A stretch of DNA of 64,000 nt from Arthrobacter sp. D5-1 (lineage in GTDB: Bacteria > Actinomycetota > Actinomycetes > Actinomycetales > Micrococcaceae), in NCBI RefSeq assembly GCF_017357425.1, contig NZ_CP014572.1, positions 252,013-316,012 on the forward strand, read 5' to 3'. The stretch's first letter is position 1. Each line of letters starts with the position of its first letter. The notes under the pieces were generated by a model. It saw only the letters and a list, made by a program, of their open reading frames with translations. It had not been told where the DNA came from and did not search any database. This document shows positions 1 through 8,580 of this stretch, in pieces. The position numbers and the translations under genes are program-made.

Positions 1-2
1 AT

Positions 3-1271
3 GCTCTTCGGCAGATGCACAACTACTTCCTCGACTCACCCGGGTGGGATCACTCGCAGGAATCCACGACCAGTATCTTTACCATGTTGTTGGGGATGGC
101 CTATGAGCAGACCTGGTATCAAAAAAATCCGAAGAACGAACTCGCACGGTCCTACCTGCTCTACACAAAGACGGAAACGCCAGGGCTTTGGCAGCCGGAA
201 GCAGATGAATGGCAGGAGGTGCTGGGCGCACCGTTCCAAACCGCTCTGACGGCGTCCTTCATCCTCTACGCCCTCAGTTGCTCCCATGCCGGAACGTTTG
301 ATCCGAAATGGCCAGAAAGCCATGGCTACTCGAAGTTTGAAGGTCTTATCCCTGCCAAAGAACTTCTGAGGGTATTGGACTTGTTGACCACGACCGTTGA
401 ACAGGCGAAGGACCGTGCCAAAGAAATGCCGGTGCCGGCGGGACGTTACGCGTTCAACCCCTTAATCGAACGCCCCTTCGTTGACCTGGGGGACGGTCTG
501 CGGTACGCGCCACAGCCGCACTTCGTCCTTCGGGCTTTTGAGACGCAGAACGTGTATTACCGGGCCATGGCTCGATGGGGTGACCGCTTCGGGCAGGTTT
601 TCGGAAGCAAGGTCGAAGCGTACACGGGCATGCAACTCCGGCACACCGGTGAGCAAACCGTCATCCCGGAATTTACGTGGGAAAAGAAGAAAGCCGGGGT
701 CATGCGGTCCTCGGACTGGTTTGTCGTTACTCCAGCTGCCACGATCCTCATCGAGTGCAAATCGGCGCGCATGACACTCGAAGCGCGTGCCGGCAATCAG
801 AAGGCAGAAAGCCTCCTCGATCAGTACGTTGGAAAGGCATACCGGCAGCTGGCCAAAAACGCTGAGGAACTTAGAGCGGGAAACCCGAACTTCAGCCACA
901 TCCCCGCCGACCGACCACTGATCGGTTTGGTTGTCACGGCCGAACGGATGTTCGGGTCCAACTCCGACCGAATGCGCAGCAGATTCGGCACCCCATCGCT
1001 CCCAGTCCTGACAGCCTCATTGGAAGACGTTGAAACTCTGTCCTCGCTTCCCCCCGAAACCTTGGGCGAAGTCCTGACCGAAATTCTGGAAGATGCTCAT
1101 CTGGCAAACCAGAGCCTCACGGATGCGGTCGTAAGAGTGATCGGACCCGAAGCAATACCGAAGAACCAACTGATCGAAGACACCTTTAACGAACTCACGC
1201 CCTTTTCCCGCGTAGAAGAGGCCCTCAATCGGGCCGGGGACACAAGCCCGGGATTCCCAAGTGGAGCATAA
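3..1271 (+). CDS. PD-(D/E)XK nuclease-like protein, 5' partial
   Basis: The reading frame is open to the left edge, so the true start may lie outside the window; the first internal ATG is at 15. Counting from that ATG, Asp234 followed by the hydrophobic strand and the IECKS motif (Glu247, Lys249) gives the D-x(n)-E-x-K arrangement of PD-(D/E)XK nuclease folds such as restriction and repair endonucleases. The rest of the 418 residues has no motif I recognise and no membrane segment. The protein could be a defence nuclease or an inactive relative. The gene is followed by a hairpin and is not visibly coupled to the next gene. The nuclease call rests on the motif alone. Confidence 0.6.
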   Translation, partial: ALRQMHNYFLDSPGWDHSQESTTSIFTMLLGMAYEQTWYQKNPKNELARSYLLYTKTETPGLWQPEADEWQEVLGAPFQTALTASFILYALSCSHAGTFDPKWPESHGYSKFEGLIPAKELLRVLDLLTTTVEQAKDRAKEMPVPAGRYAFNPLIERPFVDLGDGLRYAPQPHFVLRAFETQNVYYRAMARWGDRFGQVFGSKVEAYTGMQLRHTGEQTVIPEFTWEKKKAGVMRSSDWFVVTPAATILIECKSARMTLEARAGNQKAESLLDQYVGKAYRQLAKNAEELRAGNPNFSHIPADRPLIGLVVTAERMFGSNSDRMRSRFGTPSLPVLTASLEDVETLSSLPPETLGEVLTEILEDAHLANQSLTDAVVRVIGPEAIPKNQLIEDTFNELTPFSRVEEALNRAGDTSPGFPSGA

Positions 1272-1357
1272 CTGGGTTGAGCTCGACTAAGAAATAGTGC
1301 CGTACCGCTAGGGGAGACGGCCGCCCGAGGTTTGGATGCTTCTATATTCGTCAAGCA

Positions 1358-1387
1358 AAAAAGCCTTGGGGCGCTTAGGCCTTCTTT
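1358..1387 (+). terminator. Hairpin with T-rich tail after the nuclease-like gene
   Basis: A run of A residues leads into GCCT, a loop, then AGGC and a T-rich tract. This resembles a weak bidirectional Rho-independent terminator about 90 bp after the nuclease-like gene. The stem is short, so termination is not certain. Confidence 0.4.
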
Positions 1388-1457
1388 CGTATGACAAGAC
1401 CCACCGAGAGCAGTGCGGTAGCGTCATTGGCACGGTATGCGCGACTGGGGGAAACAG

Positions 1458-1904
1458 ATGATGAAGCTCAAACTCACGGCAACGATTGCACTGCTGACGG
1501 TTCCACTACTGCTGGGAGGCTGCGCCAGCAATGGGTATGGCATTGCTGCGCTGAAGGCTCCTGCAGGACCGAAAGATGTCGTCCCTGAGGATGTCAAGCT
1601 TCCTTTTCTGGAACAGGTTGATGCTACAACTCTTCGTTTTCTGGTCGAAGAGGACGGTCGACAGTACTTTGCAGCGCAGAGTACCGACGGCGCCCAAGCC
1701 TGTCTGGCGGTATTCCATCTCGATCAGCAAATCACCGATTACGCGGGATGTGCAGTTGCAGCCGGCAGCTCCAGCAATAAGATCGTGACCGTGAGCGGGA
1801 CAGATAGAAGACCCGCAGCCCTGGTGCGAGACAACGCTGACACCGCTCAGTTGGAGTCTGAAGGCTTGAGGCGCATTCATCAGAACGTGTATGTAGGCGA
1901 GTAA
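1458..1904 (+). CDS. Small lipoprotein of unknown function
   Basis: The protein begins with a lysine-containing n-region, a hydrophobic stretch and a lipobox LLGGC, so it should be exported, lipidated on Cys and anchored outside the membrane. I chose the ATG at 1458 because a G-rich ribosome-binding site sits just before it; an upstream ATG at 1437 would extend the signal peptide oddly. The mature part of about 125 residues contains two cysteines (in AQACLAV and YAGCAV) that could form a disulfide. No domain is recognised. It is flanked by the IS110 element, so its context says nothing about its role. Confidence 0.65.
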   Translation: MMKLKLTATIALLTVPLLLGGCASNGYGIAALKAPAGPKDVVPEDVKLPFLEQVDATTLRFLVEEDGRQYFAAQSTDGAQACLAVFHLDQQITDYAGCAVAAGSSSNKIVTVSGTDRRPAALVRDNADTAQLESEGLRRIHQNVYVGE

Positions 1905-1923
1905 CCGAAGAGTCCAGCTGGTA

Positions 1924-3018
1924 CTAATACTGCGCTGACCCTTGGGGTATGGATTTCGAGGGTGCCGCATCTTCGGTCTCTCCCTTTAGAGTTCTGTAAA
2001 TCTGGCGGCTGATGTATCGCTTAAGACTGCGGATGATTTCCTTCTTCGTGCGACCCTGGCTTGTTCGTTTTGCGACGTAGTCTTTGGTAGCTGGGTCGCG
2101 GTTCATTCTGATGAGGGCGATGGTGTAGATCGCCTTGTTGAGTTGCCGGTCACCGCCGCGGTTCAGCCTGAATCTGGTGGTGCCACCTGATGAGGCAGGA
2201 ACGGGGCACGTGCCGGCCAGAGCTGCAAATTCGGCCTCCGAGCGCACTCTGCCGGTGTGCGACCAGGCGGTGAGGATGATTGCGGCAAGCACTGGGCCGA
2301 TTCCGTAGATATTCAGAAGGGCAGGCTGGACTTGCTGCACGAGCGTCTCAAGTTCTGCGTGGTTTTGGGCCATTTGTTCCCGCAGAGTCAGGATTTGCTT
2401 TGCTAACTTGACGGCTTCGCGGCGGCATGTTTGAGTTCCGAATTCCTCCTCCCGTTCCCTCCAGGCTGCGATGGTGTTGATCTGGGTGACCGTCAAGGGT
2501 TTGCGGGCATCCATGCCGAGGTCCACGATGCGCAGGAGGGCCGTCAGAGCGTTGATGGCTGCTGTGCGTTCGCGGGCCATAGATCGGCGCGCATTAGTGA
2601 GGACCCGTAGTGCCATCTGGTTCTGGCCCGACCGGGGTTCCCGAAGTCGGTCCATAGGGATGCTCAGGGTAGCTCGTGCTGCGCGGGTCGCATCGATGGA
2701 ATCGGATTTGCCCTGGTATCGGCCCAGTTGTTGGTTAGGGACGGGTGCTTCGGTGACTTGGAAGCCGGCGTCGGATGCTTGTTGCCTTAGTTTGGCGCCG
2801 TACGATCCTGTTCCTTCCATGGAGAGTAGAACCTGCTCAGGAGAAGCGTCGGTGCGGCGCAGAATCCAGGACAGGGCGCGGTTGCCTCCGGTTGCGGTGG
2901 CAGGGAATGTTTCGTTCGCTCTTTCTCCACCGCTTGCGGTGTCGATGATCGCGAGGGTATGCGTTTTGGCGTGCGTATCAATGCCGACGACGAAGTCGAA
3001 GTGCTCTGCCACAATCAT
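1924..3018 (-). CDS. IS110-family transposase (DEDD recombinase)
   Basis: The 364-residue protein has the full length and layout of IS110 transposases. An N-terminal RuvC-like domain carries GIDTHAKTH (first Asp), MEGTGSYG (Glu) and SDSIDATRAA (Asp pair). The C-terminal Transposase_20 domain contains a helix-hairpin-helix-like stretch (IYGIGPVLAAII) and should hold the catalytic serine. An AGGAGG-type ribosome-binding site precedes the ATG. These enzymes move circular intermediates using a Holliday-junction-like mechanism guided by a bridge RNA (known for IS621-type relatives). The gene looks intact. Confidence 0.93.
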   Translation of the reverse strand: MIVAEHFDFVVGIDTHAKTHTLAIIDTASGGERANETFPATATGGNRALSWILRRTDASPEQVLLSMEGTGSYGAKLRQQASDAGFQVTEAPVPNQQLGRYQGKSDSIDATRAARATLSIPMDRLREPRSGQNQMALRVLTNARRSMARERTAAINALTALLRIVDLGMDARKPLTVTQINTIAAWREREEEFGTQTCRREAVKLAKQILTLREQMAQNHAELETLVQQVQPALLNIYGIGPVLAAIILTAWSHTGRVRSEAEFAALAGTCPVPASSGGTTRFRLNRGGDRQLNKAIYTIALIRMNRDPATKDYVAKRTSQGRTKKEIIRSLKRYISRQIYRTLKGETEDAAPSKSIPQGSAQY

Positions 3019-3340
3019 CTTTTCCTCCTGGGTGCCGGGAATGGAAGCCCATCGGTGGGTTACTGCGTGGCAGGTCTGTAATGGGCCACACCCGGTGGGC
3101 GGGTGGGCATGCTTCTAATCAGGCCAGCGCTGTAGACAGAACCGATGCCGGGCCCGGCCAAGGCGGACATATCCAAGAAAGCGCACTCCGGAAACTCAAT
3201 CCGGAGGCAATACCATGGGTGAGCCACACCCTGGCCAGGCCACAGCATCAGACTGCCAGCTGCTCACGGAGCAACCGGGTAAAGACTTACAGACCATGGG
3301 GGTCTATTCCGAGATTTACATGTGCACAGCCTCGGGTGTA
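3019..3340 (-). ncRNA. Candidate IS110 bridge-RNA region
   Basis: This stretch lies directly upstream of the transposase start and holds no convincing gene. It contains several stem-loops, the clearest with arms CTCCGGA (3186-3192) and TCCGGAG (3200-3206). In the IS110 group the non-coding left end encodes the bridge RNA that pairs with target and donor DNA. The assignment here is by position and family knowledge; I did not identify the guide loops. Confidence 0.4.
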
Positions 3341-3346
3341 CCTGAT

Positions 3347-3847
3347 TCAGTTTGGGTTGGTCGGTACGAGCACTCCGATGAGCATTAAGACGAGCCAGAG
3401 GGTGTAGATGGTTCCGGCGATGAGTATGAGGATAAGGATTCGGGCTACCCAGTCGACGCCGCGGAACTTGTTGGTGTTCCTGTAGTCGTTTATGTGGAGG
3501 GTGACCAAGGGGCCGATGACGAGAGCGAGGGTGGTGAGGCCGGCGAGCAGTACCCACGCGTTTTGCCATGGTTCGTGTTGCCCGGTGTAGACGCACCAGA
3601 TGGTCAGCGCTTCTCCTGCGCCGATGAAGATCAGGACGATGGCCATGCCGACGGACTGAAAAAAGTTCGTGTCTCTTCCTACCCGCCCGGTTTCGTCTGT
3701 TTCGTCCGGTTTCCCCCCGTACCGCATTGGCACGCGTTGGAGGACCTTCGATTCGAAAGCTGCCGCCAGCAGAAGCACCGGAATGACCTGGGCCATCAGG
3801 GCATGAAAGTTGTTCACACATGAAATCTTGACAGACCACTCAGACAA
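3347..3847 (-). CDS. Four-helix integral membrane protein, unknown function
   Basis: The 166-residue product has four hydrophobic segments: near residues 17-32, 66-88, 98-118 and a long C-terminal one around 133-160. A charged loop rich in Asp/Glu/Thr separates the first two. A later in-frame ATG (MAQVIPVLL, near 3799) is an equally plausible start. No catalytic motif is visible. It is transcribed away from the SRAP gene across a gap of about 40 bp. A two-component or metal role cannot be inferred. Confidence 0.55.
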   Translation of the reverse strand: MSEWSVKISCVNNFHALMAQVIPVLLLAAAFESKVLQRVPMRYGGKPDETDETGRVGRDTNFFQSVGMAIVLIFIGAGEALTIWCVYTGQHEPWQNAWVLLAGLTTLALVIGPLVTLHINDYRNTNKFRGVDWVARILILILIAGTIYTLWLVLMLIGVLVPTNPN

Positions 3848-3888
3848 CCCCGGGCATCAGCTTGGGGATTTGTGGGCAGAATGGTCTC

Positions 3889-4200
3889 ATGTGCGGCAGA
3901 TATGTAATGTCCAAAGCAACGAGCGATCTTCTGAGTCATTTCGAGGCGAAGGAAGTTGAGGGCAGCCCGCCGGGGCCGAGCTGGAACGTCGCCCCGACCC
4001 AGAACGTCCCCATCGTGGCCGAACGCTTGGATGAGGGCGCCCTTGACCGGCGCCTGCTTATCGCCCGGTGGGGCTTGGTGCCGTCCTGGGCCAAGGACAC
4101 CAAGATGGGTTCCAAAATGATTAATGCCCGGAGTGAGACGATCCTGGAGAAGCCTTCCTTCCGCTCGGCCGCGGTGAAGCGCAGAGCCATCTTGCCTGCT
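3889..4200 (+). pseudogene. SRAP (YedK/HMCES-like) protein, 5' half, interrupted
   Basis: Starting at the ATG before TGC gives MCGRY, the invariant SRAP N-terminus in which Cys2 forms the thiazolidine crosslink to abasic sites in single-stranded DNA. The conserved NARSET motif with the active-site Asn also lies in this half. Homology stops after RAILPA at 4200, exactly where a mobile element begins. The reading frame then runs ten codons into the element and stops at 4230. The missing part, with the catalytic Glu and His, is at 48694-49086. A longer in-frame ATG at 3862 would bury Cys2, so it is rejected as the start. Confidence 0.9.
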
Positions 4201-4299
4201 TATCCGGTACAGCTTCCGCCCGGACTTTAACGTCTTCGACAGAGATTGATGGCAGGAATGCTCTGTTGAAGACGGGGCTATCCGGTACTCGTCTTCATC
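4201..4299. repeat. Left-end recombinase-site repeats of the element
   Basis: TATCCGGTAC occurs at 4201-4210 and again at 4279-4288. GTCTTCGACAGA (4232-4243) and TCTGTTGAAGAC (4262-4273) form an imperfect inverted repeat, and a further GTCTTC box follows at 4291. The right end carries the inverse TACCGGATAA (48677-48686) plus CGTCTTCAAC and GCAGGAATG. Such spaced boxes are expected for binding of TnpA/TnpB next to the crossover point. Confidence 0.6.
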
Positions 4300-4398
4300 G
4301 GCCGGTCCGCATCTTTCCCTTCGGTGTTCACTTCTAGTCCCACTCGAATTGGCTTCCGCACATGAAGCTGATGGGGGAGTGGAACGGGGAGCTGATCT

Positions 4399-5586
4399 AT
4401 GGTGCGAGTCCAGCGGGTTCAAAGCGATGGCGCAGAAACCACATGGACAGTTCTCGGAGACGACTTCCTCCCGGTTCCGGAAATTGAGCTCTACTTCGAG
4501 CACCTGAGGCAGACCGGTCATTCCCCCAACACCGTTAAGTCCTACGCACGCTCCCTCTGCTTGTGGTGGGAGTTTCTGGGACTTCGCGGGCGTGCTTGGG
4601 ACCACGTAGAACTTGAGGACTTGTCGGCCTTTCTGGCATGGATTCGTACAGGCCTTCCGCCAGAGGTGGTTATCTTTCGCGGGACCGCCACGTCGTCCCG
4701 GATTGCTCCTTCAACTGCTGCCCTGAGGGTTCAGGGCGTGCGCTCCTTCTATGCTTTCCATCAGTGGCGCGGGTACGATTTCGGGTCGATTGTCTACTCC
4801 GACCGCCCGTCCCGGAGCCCGTATCTGCCGTTTCTGGGTCATACCAGTCGTGGACTGCGCCGCAGCGCTTCGGTAAGTGTCCCGAAGCGACGGTCCAGCG
4901 CTCCTGTCCTGACGGTTCGGCAGATCGACGCGATCAAGGATCACTGTGGTCGGTTCGATCCGAAAAAGAGGGAGTGGAGCGGGTCTGTCCGGGACCTTTT
5001 GCTTTTCACCTTGTTGGAGGAGACCGGGCTTCGGTTGGGCGAGGCACTCAGTTTGCAGCATCGGGACTGGCGTGCCGGGCGTGGGGAGAACGCCTACCTC
5101 GAGGTCGCTCCGCGCGATGACCACCCATACGGGCTGCGGGTCAAGGGCTCCCGATACCGCAAGATCCATATCTCCGATGGCCTGGACAGGCTCTACGCCG
5201 AATACGTCTGGCAGTTGTGCGAAGCCGGCATGGACTTGGCTGTGACGTCCATGGATGAGGCATACGTGTTCGTCAACCTCAGGATGGGGCATGAGTTCAA
5301 GCCCCTGCGGGCAGAGACCGTCTATAAACGCGTCGGGCGCATTCGCAGGGCCCTGGGCTCTGCGGTGCCGCCGGACTGGACGCCTCATTGGTTCCGCCAC
5401 ACCCACGCCACGGCAATGCTCCTGGCAGGTGCCCCGCTCCATGTGGTGAGCCGGCGTCTCGGGCACTCTGACGTTCAGACAACCCTGAATCTGTACGCCT
5501 GGGTCACCGATGACGAGGAACTCCGTTCCCTTGCCGACTGGCGAAGAATGACGAATCGATGGAGAGTCCAGGATGAAATCGGCTGA
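4399..5586 (+). CDS. tnpA: Tyrosine recombinase TnpA of a Tn554-type element
   Basis: The 395-residue protein has an N-terminal SAM-like core-binding domain (about 25-135) and a C-terminal catalytic domain. The catalytic set is visible: Arg212 in TGLRLGEAL, His330-x-x-Arg333 in HWFRHTHAT, His356 in RLGHSD and the nucleophile Tyr366 in LNLYAW. It performs strand exchange of element ends together with TnpB. Tn554 TnpA is about 360 residues, so the length fits. It starts about 200 bp inside the left end and overlaps tnpB by 14 bp, implying co-translation. Confidence 0.92.
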   Translation: MVRVQRVQSDGAETTWTVLGDDFLPVPEIELYFEHLRQTGHSPNTVKSYARSLCLWWEFLGLRGRAWDHVELEDLSAFLAWIRTGLPPEVVIFRGTATSSRIAPSTAALRVQGVRSFYAFHQWRGYDFGSIVYSDRPSRSPYLPFLGHTSRGLRRSASVSVPKRRSSAPVLTVRQIDAIKDHCGRFDPKKREWSGSVRDLLLFTLLEETGLRLGEALSLQHRDWRAGRGENAYLEVAPRDDHPYGLRVKGSRYRKIHISDGLDRLYAEYVWQLCEAGMDLAVTSMDEAYVFVNLRMGHEFKPLRAETVYKRVGRIRRALGSAVPPDWTPHWFRHTHATAMLLAGAPLHVVSRRLGHSDVQTTLNLYAWVTDDEELRSLADWRRMTNRWRVQDEIG

Positions 5587-7708
5587 CGCGCGAACCCTTG
5601 AGGCACTGAGCCTCAATGGCAGAAACCCATTCACCACCCACGCCAACCAGGCGTTGGGAAACCAGGTCCCAGCGGAGATGCAATTGCTCCACTACACCCG
5701 GACCACGATCCCCGAACAATACCTGCCGTTCTTCGCCTACTACCACGCCAAGATCGGGAACATTCACCTGGACGGGCTCCCACCGGTGATGCAGAGGGAA
5801 ATGCAGTACGTCATCTGGAGCATCGTCAAAGGTGGTGGCCGTGTTCCCTGCTCGCCGCTGGGACTACTCATGAGGGAACTGGCAGAGACCTCCCGCCGGT
5901 TGAAAGCAGAGGGGAAAGCCGCGGAAAGCCTGATGGACCGCACCCCATCCCAATGGCGGAAAGAGCTCAGCAGTTCCTGGGCGAAAAGAACCCGGGCGCT
6001 GCCGAACCCCTCGACCCTGCGAACCATCACCGGGCCTCTGGACCGGGCCTCGAAGTTGTTGTGGTTCGCCTACGATGACGGTCCCTGGTGGAAACGGGAA
6101 GTCTGGTCACTGGACTTGGACACCCGCATTCCCCGGGGGCGGAACATCCCTCCGAAGACGGATGCCATCCATTGGCACGAAGTCACGCCGGCCTGGCTGA
6201 GGCTGGGAGCGATGCTCTACGTCAAGACTGAGCTGGAACGGGGTGACATCGCCTGGGGGACAGTGCTGCAGCGACACCACGGGATTAAAGTTTTCGGCAG
6301 ATTCCTCACCCTCAGAGGTGTCGATACGCCCCTTCTCGCCAGGAATGCCCAGGAGCGCAGGGCCTTGATCCTCGACTTCCTCACCGAGAGCGCCTTCACG
6401 ACCCAAAACGGCCGCCGACGCGAGCAGTCAGGCATTTCCTCGATCGTCGCAGCCGTCCGGGGGCTGTATGAGTTCATGGTTGATCATGCCGAGGACGCGG
6501 CACAGACCGGAATCGACGCCCGCTGGACTACATTGTCCCCGGACTACCTCCGCCTCATACGCCCGGGCGACCTCCCACGAAAGTCGAAGAAAGAGCCGCT
6601 CGACGAAACCCGACTCTATTCCGACCACACGATGTCCCAAATCGCCCTGCACGCACCATTGCTGGGGGCTTCAAGGACAGACGGAGGTCTGGGAGATCCC
6701 CAAGCGATGCGGATCCTCCTTTTGCTCATCGCGACAGGTCGCCGCGCGAGCGAAATCTGCATGATCGACGTCAATCCCTTGATACCTGTTCCGGGAGCCG
6801 AGGACCCGGGATCGGACAGAATCGCCAAGCTGCGATACCAGCAGACCAAGATCGACGGAGCACCCGAAACGATCTTCATCGATTCCGAGGCAATTGAGAT
6901 CATTGCCGAACAACAGCGATGGCTCAAAGACCACCTTCACCGAAACCAAATCACAGAGCCTCCGCAGTATCTGTTCATCCGGAGCCATAACAACCTGCAC
7001 GGTCAACGCCCCTACAGCAGTAACGTCTTCCGTACGCAGCTGCGAAAGCTGGTAGATCTCGCCGACATCCGCGACGAAAACGATCAACCACTCAAACTCG
7101 CCAGAACCCATAACTTCAGGCACACCAAGGCAACGAACCTACTCAACGCCGGCGTCCCACTTCACGTCGTTCAGCGATACCTGGGCCACACCACCCCCGA
7201 GATGACCATGCACTACGCCCAGACCCTGGACGCGACGGCCAAAGCGGAATTCATCAAGTACCGAAAACTCACAGCCGAGGGCAGCCGGCCGGTTATGTCC
7301 TCGGAGGACCTCTACGAGCTTATGGCTTTGGATGCCCGCACCGACCGAGTCTTGCCGAACGGGTGGTGCACGCTCCCGCCGGCCCAGACCTGCGGCAAAG
7401 GCAACGCGTGCCTGACCTGCGACCTGTTCGTCACGGACGAACGCTTCCTGGGCGTCCATGAGGGCGAGCTCGTTGCACTGGATACTCTGGTCGAGAAACG
7501 CCAGGAGGCCCACCAACAACGAACTGGCGAGCCGATGGGCGAAAACCACGTGTGGCTGACCCTCCGGCGTCGAGAACAGCGTGCCTTGGGAAGAATCGTC
7601 GAGGCCATCAAAGACCCTGCACGCGGCAAGTCTCCCGTGGCCGGAGCTGGCACGCCGGCACGGACTGAGTCCGACATTCACCGGGCACCACGTCAGGTCA
7701 CCGGGTAA
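5573..7708 (+). CDS. tnpB: Tyrosine recombinase TnpB of a Tn554-type element
   Basis: The 711-residue protein is a second, longer tyrosine recombinase. Catalytic residues are Arg390 or Arg391 in TGRRASEI, His513 and Arg516 in HNFRHTKAT, His539 in YLGHTT and Tyr548 in MTMHYAQ. A Cys cluster at about 598-618 (WCTLPPAQTC...CLTC) probably binds zinc, as in other long TnpB-type recombinases. The N-terminal 350 residues are the DNA-binding part. It overlaps tnpA and is followed immediately by tnpC, so the three genes form one operon. It is somewhat longer than the Tn554 protein (about 630). Confidence 0.92.
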   Translation: MKSADARTLEALSLNGRNPFTTHANQALGNQVPAEMQLLHYTRTTIPEQYLPFFAYYHAKIGNIHLDGLPPVMQREMQYVIWSIVKGGGRVPCSPLGLLMRELAETSRRLKAEGKAAESLMDRTPSQWRKELSSSWAKRTRALPNPSTLRTITGPLDRASKLLWFAYDDGPWWKREVWSLDLDTRIPRGRNIPPKTDAIHWHEVTPAWLRLGAMLYVKTELERGDIAWGTVLQRHHGIKVFGRFLTLRGVDTPLLARNAQERRALILDFLTESAFTTQNGRRREQSGISSIVAAVRGLYEFMVDHAEDAAQTGIDARWTTLSPDYLRLIRPGDLPRKSKKEPLDETRLYSDHTMSQIALHAPLLGASRTDGGLGDPQAMRILLLLIATGRRASEICMIDVNPLIPVPGAEDPGSDRIAKLRYQQTKIDGAPETIFIDSEAIEIIAEQQRWLKDHLHRNQITEPPQYLFIRSHNNLHGQRPYSSNVFRTQLRKLVDLADIRDENDQPLKLARTHNFRHTKATNLLNAGVPLHVVQRYLGHTTPEMTMHYAQTLDATAKAEFIKYRKLTAEGSRPVMSSEDLYELMALDARTDRVLPNGWCTLPPAQTCGKGNACLTCDLFVTDERFLGVHEGELVALDTLVEKRQEAHQQRTGEPMGENHVWLTLRRREQRALGRIVEAIKDPARGKSPVAGAGTPARTESDIHRAPRQVTG

Positions 7709-8149
7709 ATGGTCCGGGGCAACACCGAGAATCTTCGGCTGGCCGCCCAGACGAAACGCGATGCCGCTTTGGCGCGCGCCGAGAAGGGACTGCGAAGGCT
7801 CCTCAAAGCCGGCCGCCCAATCACATTCCAAACCGTGGCAGCAGAAGCAGGAGTCTCCAAAGACTTCCTCTACCGGACCAGCGACCTGCGCGAACGAATC
7901 ATGGATCTCCGCTCCAAAACCACGCCGGGGAGCGAACCAAAGCGTGACCATCCACGGAGCGAACCGCCGCATCCCGACACCAGCAGCATCGTCAGGACTC
8001 TGGCGGCCAAACTTGCCGCGGAGCGATCAACCAACGGGAAAAAGATCGCCGAGCTCGAAGCCGCCCTCGCAGCAGCCCACGGCGAAATTCTCCAGCTTCG
8101 GCGCCGGAATCCCTGCCCACCGCCTCGCACCGCGCCATCCGGGCAGTAG
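7709..8149 (+). CDS. tnpC: TnpC-like accessory protein (DUF6262 type)
   Basis: The ATG follows the tnpB stop codon directly. The 146-residue protein has an N-terminal helix-turn-helix-like segment (ITFQTVAAEAGVSKDFLYR, about 38-57), a proline-rich basic linker, and a coiled-coil stretch (about 92-130) ending in a basic/proline tail. Tn554 TnpC helps set transposition frequency and orientation and is not strictly required, so an accessory DNA-binding role is likely. It converges on the ars genes with only 8 bp between the stops. Confidence 0.85.
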   Translation: MVRGNTENLRLAAQTKRDAALARAEKGLRRLLKAGRPITFQTVAAEAGVSKDFLYRTSDLRERIMDLRSKTTPGSEPKRDHPRSEPPHPDTSSIVRTLAAKLAAERSTNGKKIAELEAALAAAHGEILQLRRRNPCPPPRTAPSGQ

Positions 8150-8157
8150 GCGCGGGA

Positions 8158-8580
8158 TCAGTTCGTGCTGTCGGTGAGGTCGTTGTAGAGGGCCTGCACG
8201 CGGGTTTTGATGTCGTCGCGGACCAGGCGCATGCGTTCTATGCCCTCGATACCGCGGGTAGAGGGTTCGTCGGTTTCCCAGATCTCAAACCGCTTCCCGG
8301 CAGGTGCGTCGAGTTTGGCTTCAGTGCCGAGGACGATGACGGCGTCCACGAGGTTCAGGACCTCGTCGGTGACGGGTTTCGGGTATTCACCGGTGACGTC
8401 GATGCCCAGCTCCGTCAGTGAGTCCACGGCTTGGCCGTTCAAGGACTCTGCGGGTTTGGTGCCTGCGGAGTAGACGGTGATGTTGTCCCCGGCGAGGTCG
8501 CGCATGAGACCTGCGGCGAGTTGGGATTTGCCGCCGTTCTTGCTGCAGACGAAGAGGACCGCGGGGTGTTCGGTTGTCAT
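8158..8580 (-). CDS. Low-molecular-weight phosphatase / arsenate reductase-like protein with atypical P-loop
   Basis: The 140-residue protein has the LMW-PTP fold of thioredoxin- or mycothiol-dependent arsenate reductases. The N-terminal loop reads CSKNGGKSQ where active family members have C-x5-R-S, so the oxyanion-binding Arg is replaced by Lys. The second cysteine motif (MGCGDxCP) of its neighbour is absent (VLGTEAKL). It may be a low-activity reductase, a different mycothiol-linked enzyme or a scaffold. Its start overlaps the stop of the upstream arsC by one base (TAATG), so the two are translationally coupled at the distal end of the ars operon. Confidence 0.75.
   Translation of the reverse strand: MTTEHPAVLFVCSKNGGKSQLAAGLMRDLAGDNITVYSAGTKPAESLNGQAVDSLTELGIDVTGEYPKPVTDEVLNLVDAVIVLGTEAKLDAPAGKRFEIWETDEPSTRGIEGIERMRLVRDDIKTRVQALYNDLTDSTN

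Larger units (their letters stand above)
1905..3340 (-). mobile_element. IS110-type insertion sequence, ends approximate
   Basis: The element is defined by the intact transposase gene and about 300 bp of non-coding DNA on its 5' side, the arrangement of IS110-group elements. Such elements lack terminal inverted repeats and often make no target duplication. The exact ends cannot be fixed from one copy; the limits given are the borders of the neighbouring genes. Confidence 0.6.

Noticed and set aside
4399..7708. Prophage or integrative-element integrase pair
   Set aside because: Two overlapping tyrosine recombinases plus TnpC is the Tn554 arrangement; no phage structural genes are present.
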